A DNA stretch of 8,588 nucleotides from an uncultured Bacteroidales bacterium. GTDB taxonomy: Bacteria; Bacteroidota; Bacteroidia; Bacteroidales; Muribaculaceae. Positions 1 through 5,900 of this stretch are shown piece after piece. Below the pieces are notes generated by a model. It saw only the letters and a list, made by a program, of their open reading frames with translations, was not told the DNA's origin and made no database searches. Location: contig USIN01000062.1 in the NCBI GenBank assembly GCA_900554715.1, positions 1-8,588 on the forward strand. The letters are read 5' to 3'. A program made the position numbers and the translations under genes. Each line of letters opens with the position of its first letter. Positions within the stretch are counted from its first letter, which is position 1.

Positions 1-1
1 A

Positions 2-778
2 AAAGAGGAATTTGAAAGTTTCAACGGCCCTATACTGTTTACCAGTAATTGTATTGTTCCTCCCCGTCCGGACGCCAGTTACAAAGATCGTATCTACATC
101 ACCGGTGCTTGTGGCCTGGAAGGTGCTACTTACATTCCCGAACCCGAAAAAGGGAGTCAAAAAGATTTCTCTGCCATCATCGAACATGCCAAACGTTGTC
201 AACCGCCCGTAGCAATAGAAAGTGGTAAAATTGTAGGTGGTTTTGCTCATGCACAAGTCATTGCACTGGCAGATCAAGTGGTAGAAGCCGTTAAGAGTGG
301 AGCTATCCGGAAGTTCTTCGTCATGGCCGGATGTGACGGCCGGTTCCCCTCGCGAGACTATTACACCCGCTTTGCCGAAGCCCTCCCCGAAGACTGCGTA
401 ATCCTGACCGCCGGATGTGCAAAATACCGTTACAACAAACTTCCGTTGGGCGATATCGAGGGTGTCCCGCGTGTGCTTGACGCAGGCCAGTGCAACGACT
501 CATATTCGCTCGTGCGCATCGCCATGGCGCTCAAAGACGCTTTCAAAGTCGGGAGCATCAACAATCTGCCGATTGTCTACAATATCGCATGGTATGAGCA
601 GAAGGCTGTGATAGTTCTGCTTGCCCTTCTGTCACTGGGTGTCACTGATATTCATACCGGTCCGACCCTTCCCGCTTTCTTTACGCCTGACATACTGAAG
701 GTGCTTCAGGAAAAATTCAACATCGGCACAATCTCGACTGTCGAGAACGATATAGCAACTCTTATCAATAACAAATAA
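2..778 (+). CDS. hcp: Hybrid cluster protein (Hcp), C-terminal part, 5' end outside window
   Basis: The frame is open from the window edge to TAA at 776-778 and gives 258 residues. All five cluster ligands expected in this part of Hcp are visible: Cys17 (TSNC), Cys111 (MAGC, the persulfide-bearing cysteine), Cys139 (TAGC), Cys164 (AGQC), and Glu199 and Lys201 in WYEQKA. Their spacings (94, 28, 25, 35, 37) match those I recall for the Desulfovibrio vulgaris enzyme (Cys312, 406, 434, 459, Glu494, Lys496). About 295 N-terminal residues, including the His and Glu ligands and the [4Fe-4S]-binding cysteines, therefore lie outside. Hcp is a cytoplasmic Fe-S-O cluster enzyme. It reduces hydroxylamine in vitro and is now mostly regarded as an NO reductase in nitrosative stress defence. 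A rubredoxin gene follows after 8 nt. The first 300 bases have lower GC (about 46%) than the next 300 (about 55%). The promoter is not in the window. Confidence 0.96.
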   Translation, partial: KEEFESFNGPILFTSNCIVPPRPDASYKDRIYITGACGLEGATYIPEPEKGSQKDFSAIIEHAKRCQPPVAIESGKIVGGFAHAQVIALADQVVEAVKSGAIRKFFVMAGCDGRFPSRDYYTRFAEALPEDCVILTAGCAKYRYNKLPLGDIEGVPRVLDAGQCNDSYSLVRIAMALKDAFKVGSINNLPIVYNIAWYEQKAVIVLLALLSLGVTDIHTGPTLPAFFTPDILKVLQEKFNIGTISTVENDIATLINNK

Positions 779-786
779 AAAACTAA

Positions 787-954
787 ATGACTATGGATAA
801 ATATATTTGTGAAGTATGCGACTGGGTATATGACCCCGCGATTGGTGATCCCGACAACGGTATCGAACCCGGCACAGCTTTTGCCGATCTCCCCGACGAC
901 TGGGTATGTCCGCTCTGCGGCGTAGGCAAAGACCAGTTCAGAAAAGTCGACTGA
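787..954 (+). CDS. rub: Rubredoxin
   Basis: This 55-residue frame encodes a small one-iron electron-transfer protein of the cytoplasm. Two CxxC pairs bind the iron: CEVC at residues 8-11 and CPLC at 41-44. The conserved stretch DPDNGIEPGTAF and the aromatic residues around DWVCPLCG are typical of rubredoxin, and the length matches the usual 52-54 residues. There are two possible starts, ATG at 787 and ATG at 793. The second gives MDKYIC..., the usual rubredoxin beginning, and 53 residues, so it is at least as likely. No Shine-Dalgarno site is visible; the leader is A-rich, as is common in Bacteroidota. The gene starts 8 nt after the hcp stop with no terminator between them, so the two are almost certainly cotranscribed. 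Rubredoxin as electron donor to Hcp is an inference from this arrangement; no Hcr-type reductase gene lies next to them here. Confidence 0.95.
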   Translation: MTMDKYICEVCDWVYDPAIGDPDNGIEPGTAFADLPDDWVCPLCGVGKDQFRKVD

Positions 955-978
955 CCTCCGGTCATCTACAATACAGCC

Positions 979-1025
979 ATCCCCCCGAAAGCCCTGACAG
1001 AGACTTTCGGGGGGATGAAGTTTTT
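979..1025 (+). terminator. Rho-independent terminator of the hcp-rubredoxin transcript
   Basis: A perfect 13-bp inverted repeat (979-991 pairs with 1004-1016; arms ATCCCCCCGAAAG and CTTTCGGGGGGAT) encloses a 12-nt loop and is followed by GAAG and then five T at 1021-1025. It sits 25 nt after the rubredoxin stop. The T run is on the + strand side only, so it should mainly stop + strand transcription. The hairpin also lies between two convergent genes and may help the - strand gene end, but without a T tract in that direction. Confidence 0.85.
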
Positions 1026-1048
1026 AACGGGGCATGCTGCTGTTGCAG

Positions 1049-2617
1049 TTAATAGACAATTTTTGTGGTTTCTGAGCCTTGGCGTCTGATATAGAGGGTG
1101 CCGGGGACGGGATTGTCGACGCGTATGCCCTGAAGGTTATAGTATTCGGCAGGAGCATTGTCGACGGCGGTGATGTCGGCTACGCCGTCTTTGTCGGGGA
1201 GTATAATTTTAAACGCTCCCTGACTGCCGACAGCGAGCCAGTCGTAGCCGTTGTCGAGCAGGACTGTGGCGGTGGCCATCAGGGTGCCGGCGGGGAATGT
1301 GATGACGCCGTCGCTGAGTGTGCCGAAGGCCTCGGGCATCATTTCGGCAATCATCTCGACGGGGTATCCGTAGGCAAACGAGTAATATTGAGGTGTCGAA
1401 CCGATGAATATCTCACCGCTCGCATCCATGATGATGCCTGCGGTTGTCTCTTCGACGTAACAGTGGGCCGGATCCTCGCAGTGGATATAAGTGTAGTGGG
1501 TGAAATCGACAGTGCGTTCGGTAATGGCCTCTGCATAGGGGTATGTGTCGCCGTAAAGGTTGACGAGGCGGTAGAGGCCCGGAGTAGCGACGCTCTTCTG
1601 TATCTCGACCTTATATGTGGGAGATTCAAATCCGTAGACATCGGCGAGGAAATTTTCGGTGACTTCGGCTTCGCCAAGGCTTTCCCAGTTCCATGACTCG
1701 ACAGGCATCCAGTAGATTTTGCATGTCGAGGTGCCAAGCAGTTTCTCGTTGATGTCGTATGCGGCCACGGCGATGGTATAGCGTCCGGGCCCCTCGGCCG
1801 GAGCGACCATGATTTTGCCGGCCATCTGCGACATTATCATCAGCGACTGGTCTTTGGCTTCGAGACGGTCAGCCAGTGATTTGCCTTCGGCGTCGGAGCC
1901 GGAGCCTTTTTCGATAGCATACTCGAGCATGAAGGTTTCAGCCGAGCTTTCTGCGGGCAGAAAACCTATGCCGTTCTCGCCGCCGAAAGCCATGAACGAC
2001 GGCAATTCTACAGTCTGTGCGGCTTCAGAGGTGATTGTTTCGATATATTGCTGGTTGACAACCTCGCCGTTGTCGCTGAAATAGTAGCAGAGCCATATTT
2101 CAAAGAAGTTCTTGTCTGTGTCGAAGTGATACATGACGCGGTAGACATCGTTCTCGGTTGCGGTGGCATAGTCGACTACCGATAGCGAACGCTCGACTTT
2201 GTTGCCTGCCTGATCTTTGATATCAAGGGCCGGGAGTTCCTGCGGATAGACATAGAGGTTATCGTCAACGATGTCGATGACAAGAGGACGGGCTTCGACG
2301 CCGTCGATGTTAGAGAAGAGGTAGCCGTCGATGCGATACTGGATGTGCTTCGAGCCGTCGGCGGCGTCTCGGCGCCACATCGGCGCGCCGGTCTTTGTGC
2401 CCGAGTAGGGTGCGCCGCAATAAGTGACCGAGGCTGTGCCGAGATTCTGCCAGTCGCCCCAGACGGTGGCGTCTTCGGCGGTTGCTTCGGCCTCTGCGAC
2501 CTTGACCGCAACCTGATTCTGATAAGATGTGGCCGAAAGATTCGGCACAACATTGATTTCAGCGTGTGCGGTAAGTGTCATACACAATACCGCAGCAAAA
2601 GAGTAAAGCTTTTTCAT
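1049..2617 (-). CDS. Secreted protein of unknown function with T9SS-like C-terminal tail
   Basis: The gene encodes 522 residues. I place the start at the ATG whose complement is 2615-2617; the frame could begin 9 nt earlier at a TTG (2624-2626), but the ATG gives a clean signal peptide, MKKLYSFAAVLCMTLTAHA, with cleavage likely after AHA. The mature protein looks all-beta, with many aromatic residues. Two similar openings, WGDWQNLG at residues 53-60 and WNWESLG at 309-315, suggest two related modules. The second continues into TPGLYRLVNLYG, a pattern I have seen in uncharacterised Bacteroidales exported proteins. The last 41 residues (482-522) contain EYYNLQGIRV and GTLYIRR and end in KIVY. 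They resemble the sorting tails read by the type IX secretion system, though shorter than the classical domain. No catalytic motif is recognised. The gene is convergent with rubredoxin and divergent from the C10 peptidase gene. Function remains unknown. Confidence 0.85.
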   Translation of the reverse strand: MKKLYSFAAVLCMTLTAHAEINVVPNLSATSYQNQVAVKVAEAEATAEDATVWGDWQNLGTASVTYCGAPYSGTKTGAPMWRRDAADGSKHIQYRIDGYLFSNIDGVEARPLVIDIVDDNLYVYPQELPALDIKDQAGNKVERSLSVVDYATATENDVYRVMYHFDTDKNFFEIWLCYYFSDNGEVVNQQYIETITSEAAQTVELPSFMAFGGENGIGFLPAESSAETFMLEYAIEKGSGSDAEGKSLADRLEAKDQSLMIMSQMAGKIMVAPAEGPGRYTIAVAAYDINEKLLGTSTCKIYWMPVESWNWESLGEAEVTENFLADVYGFESPTYKVEIQKSVATPGLYRLVNLYGDTYPYAEAITERTVDFTHYTYIHCEDPAHCYVEETTAGIIMDASGEIFIGSTPQYYSFAYGYPVEMIAEMMPEAFGTLSDGVITFPAGTLMATATVLLDNGYDWLAVGSQGAFKIILPDKDGVADITAVDNAPAEYYNLQGIRVDNPVPGTLYIRRQGSETTKIVY

Positions 2618-2657
2618 AGAAAACAACTGATAAATCTGAAATTTGATATAACAAGAG

Positions 2658-2665
2658 CAAAATTA
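2658..2665 (-). promoter_or_regulatory. Candidate Bacteroidota -7 promoter element for the secreted protein gene
   Basis: Read on the - strand this is TAATTTTG, matching the TAnnTTTG -7 consensus used by the Bacteroidota primary sigma factor. It would place the transcript start about 35 nt before the ATG at 2617. I see no clear TTTG -33 element at the expected distance upstream, so the call rests on the -7 match and its position. Confidence 0.45.
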
Positions 2666-2767
2666 GTAAAAAACTTCAGTTGTGATATTGAAAATGACGA
2701 AAAAATGCCATAATATAAGAATGTGTATCAAAAAACATTAATAATTTTTAATTTAAAAATATTTGTT

Positions 2768-2775
2768 TAACTTTG
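2768..2775 (+). promoter_or_regulatory. Candidate Bacteroidota -7 promoter element for the C10 peptidase gene
   Basis: TAACTTTG matches TAnnTTTG exactly and is followed by GCA, a context often seen at Bacteroidales promoters. A T-rich stretch at 2745-2749 lies at about the right distance for a degenerate -33 element. The transcript would carry an unusually long leader of about 130 nt before the ATG at 2915, which includes the phased AT repeats. Confidence 0.6.
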
Positions 2776-2846
2776 CAGCCCAAAAGGCTATCAAGGCAAA
2801 CTTGTTGATTCTAAGTGTGGTTACTCTTGAGTGAAGATGCAACGTA

Positions 2847-2879
2847 AATAATATTTTAATAATATTCAAATAATATTTT
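2847..2879 (+). repeat. Three 11-bp phased AATAATATT direct repeats
   Basis: The 9-mer AATAATATT occurs exactly at 2847, 2858 and 2869. The full 11-bp units are AATAATATTTT, AATAATATTCA and AATAATATTTT, so the first and third are identical. The spacing is about one helical turn, which puts each copy on the same face of the DNA. They lie between the candidate promoter and the start codon of the C10 peptidase gene. A role as a protein-binding or intrinsically curved site, or as an unstructured AU-rich leader element, is inference. Confidence 0.75.
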
Positions 2880-2914
2880 TTAGTAAATCAACAGCGAAAA
2901 TTAACAAAAAAGTT

Positions 2915-5900
2915 ATGTCAGTTCATTACTCGAAAAAGCTAATTTTCCCCCTGATCGCATGTGTCGCCACAGTCGCACATGCTGATGTTGTGTCGGTGGA
3001 CAACGCCAAGCAGCTGGCTGCAGATTTCTTTAGTGAAAGCAGTCAGGGCAGATTGGCTTCGGCAGATGCCCTTGAGCTCGCGTATACATGCGGCACGGCA
3101 TCTCATCCGCTCTATTATGTGTTCAACTCCCATGACGGTCGCGGTTACATCATCATTTCGGCTGATGATTGTACGACTCCAGTACTGGGTTATTCACTTG
3201 AAGGACGTTACGACGTTTCGGCCGTCCCACCTGCAATGAGGTGGATGATGCATGGCCTCGAAAACGAGATTAAGGCCGCCCCGGGGCTTCAGCGTCCTGT
3301 GTCGCAGGCCGACCGGCGCCGGCAGGTAAGGCGTGTCGCCGGCAGCAACGAGCGGATTCTGCTCGAGACACCGCAGTGGCGTCAGGAAGCGCCGTTCAAT
3401 AATCATATACCGGGACATGCTCTCACGGGCTGCGTCGGTACGGCCATGGCGATGATAATGAAGTATCATGAATATCCCGTAAGGGGTACAGGCAGCTACA
3501 ACGGGGTCAGCTTTGATGTGGCTTATGACTGGGACAACATGCGCATGGATGCCTATCGCTCCGGCTACACAGAGGCCGAGGCCGAGGCGGTGTCGACGCT
3601 GATCTACCATACGGCTGCAAGTATAGGCACACAGTTCGGCTACTCGGGCTCAAGCGCCTATGAGGTTAAAGTGCCGGCGGCTCTGGTCAATTACTTCGGT
3701 TATGACCCGGGTGTCTCATACAAGAAACGCTCGGAGACAGCCACGCAGGCAGAGTTTGATTTTCTTGTCGAGAATGAGATACGAGAAAAACGCCCCGTGC
3801 TCTATTGCGGCCAGGACGTGACGTCGGGCCACGCATTTGTGGTGGACGGCTATGATCCTCTGACCCGGATGATACACGTCAACTGGGGCTGGGGCGGTGC
3901 CGACGGCAACTATAACGGGGGCTGGTATGCGAGCACGGCCCTTAATCCGACAGTAAGTCAGTCGCACAGTTTCAACAATCTCACGACCATCATATATAAT
4001 ATCAAGCCCGGCAACGGCAACAATACGTCATGGTCGCCGCTGCATATAACTGCAGACGGGCGTCAGCCGGGTATGAGTTCAGACCTCGCGGGCGATCTTG
4101 TCTCGGGCAAGGAGTTTGTCGTGCGTGTCGGTAATATCAAGAACCTCAGCTACGACAAGTTTTCAGGTAAATTTGCCGTGGCACTCTTCGATGCCGCAGG
4201 CTCTTTCAAGTGTGTGTTGAGCAAGATTGACGGCATTACACTCAACGGCATGGCTCTTTATCCCGCCGCCACAGTGGCCTATACATGCCGTCTGCCCGAA
4301 GATATCGGTGTGGCTGACGGCGACATGATACGCATGGCCACCAGCACCGACAACGGGGAGACATGGCTGCCGATGGCCGGCGAACTTGTCACTGTCAACG
4401 AAATACCAGCCAAGGGCGCCGTGCCGCAGTATTTCACAGTCACCACGCCCGGAGCGCTCGCCGGAGCCGCCTTTACCGGCGACAACAAAGTAATAAAGGG
4501 CTGGAATTACAGCTTCAGGGTTGAGCCCGAGTCTCCCGAGCGGGATGTCGTGACCGTAAAAGCCAACGGCTATCTGCTCACGGCCGGCGGCAACTATACA
4601 TATACTATAAACAATGTTGTAGAAGACCAGGAGATAGCTGTCTACGTTCAGGCCGCGTCAGAGGTGAGAGAGAAACGCAGTGTCTGGGTCGGTCAGCCCG
4701 GTACACTCGAGTCTGTAATCCCGGCAGCCGATGCCGGCGTCATCAAAGACCTCACTCTCTTCGGCACAATCGATGCGCGTGACTTCGCTTTCATGAAGAG
4801 CAGTATGAAGCTCACACGTCTCGACCTGTCGGGTGTCACGATCGCCGCCAACGGTACCAATCAGGCCAATGCCGTGCCCCGCGAGGCTTTCCGTAATCTG
4901 TGGAGTCTTAAGGAGGTGATTCTTCCCGCCAGCGTCAACCGTCTCAACAACGGCTGCTTCCGCTCGTGCGGCATCACCAGTATCGTAATACCGGCGGCAG
5001 TCAATACCTATGAGTATAATGTCTTCAACGGTTCGTCAGCGCTCAAAGATGTGTGGGTGCTCAATCCTACGCCTGCTTTTGTAAACTGGTGTGTTTTCCG
5101 CGGAACTCCGTCAGACCGAACTGTCCACTGTGTCAATATGGGCGCGGCAGGCACTTACAAGCAGAATAAATACTGGAATCAGCCTGACATCGACGCCGGC
5201 GTGACATTTACCTGTCCGTGGCAGGACAAGCAGGAGTTCCCGACGGCCAAAGACTTTGCGTTTGCCGTAATGGAAGACCCTGATGTCAAATTTACCTGTG
5301 ATACCGAGGCGGGCCGCTATGCGTCAGGCACAAAAGTCGTCTTCAAGGCAGAACATACCGCTGATGACGATAACCGCATGGATGTATACGCCAACGCGAC
5401 TTTGCTCAAACCCGATGCCGAAGGCAACTACTCGACAACCATCACCGCAGGTACCATCATACACTTCGACCTTGTCGAGCCGATGGCGGTCAGCCAGTAT
5501 GCGTCAGAATGGGAACTCACAGACGCCACGGGCAGTGTGGGCCTTTTAACTGATGTTGTAAATGTGCTTCCCGGCGTGACTTTCACAATCAGAGCGAATG
5601 CTTTCATAGCCGGAGAACAGCGTTTTTGGGCGGCAGTCCTCGCTACGGCCGACGGACGTATCAAAGAGTTTATCTCACCTGTAACCCTCTTTGCAAACGC
5701 GGCGCCTGGCGTTTCTCAGAAGATGACAATCACCTGTTGCGTCAAGGAGTCGACTGTGCGCGAGGGCAATGTGATTCGTCTCGTCACGTCGCACGACAAA
5801 AAGACGTGGAAGTTTGTAGACGGCGCTAACGAGAATGTCGTCGCAGCGCTTCCGGCTCTCAATAACACGACGCCCGTCTATAACTTCACTGTGCCCGAGG

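Larger units (their letters stand above)
2618..2914. other. AT-rich divergent intergenic region
   Basis: These 297 nt separate the starts of two divergent genes for exported proteins and contain no credible ORF. The region is much more AT-rich than the flanking genes. It holds one candidate -7 element for each direction (2658-2665 on the - strand, 2768-2775 on the + strand) and a phased triple AT repeat (2847-2879). Both translation starts have A-rich leaders (for example AACAAAAAAGTT just before 2915) and no Shine-Dalgarno motif. Only weak hairpins are visible between the + promoter and the start codon, and no known riboswitch is recognised. Confidence 0.8.

Noticed and set aside
1031..1052. 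Small inverted repeat CTGC-TGTT-GCAG just after the - strand gene stop
   Set aside because: The stem is only 4 bp and no T run follows on the - strand, so it is too weak to call a terminator.
1079..1696. 205-codon open frame on the + strand opposite the secreted protein gene
   Set aside because: It lies fully antisense to a gene with a convincing signal peptide and tail. Its translation is rich in V, G, D and A without any recognised motif, and the frame stays open because of the codon bias of the opposite strand.
2624..2626. TTG as start codon of the secreted protein gene
   Set aside because: It adds only three residues before MKKLYSF and spoils the usual basic start of a signal peptide; the ATG at 2617 is the better choice.
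2776..2840. Possible leader hairpins (AGCC/GGCT, ATCAA/TTGAT, ACTC/GAGT) suggesting a riboswitch
   Set aside because: The stems are 4-5 bp, with no conserved core of any known riboswitch, and exported-protein genes are not usual riboswitch targets.
2961..3239. 92-codon + strand frame as an alternative start region of the protease gene
   Set aside because: It is in another frame from the signal peptide, propeptide and catalytic residues, which are all in the frame opened at 2915.
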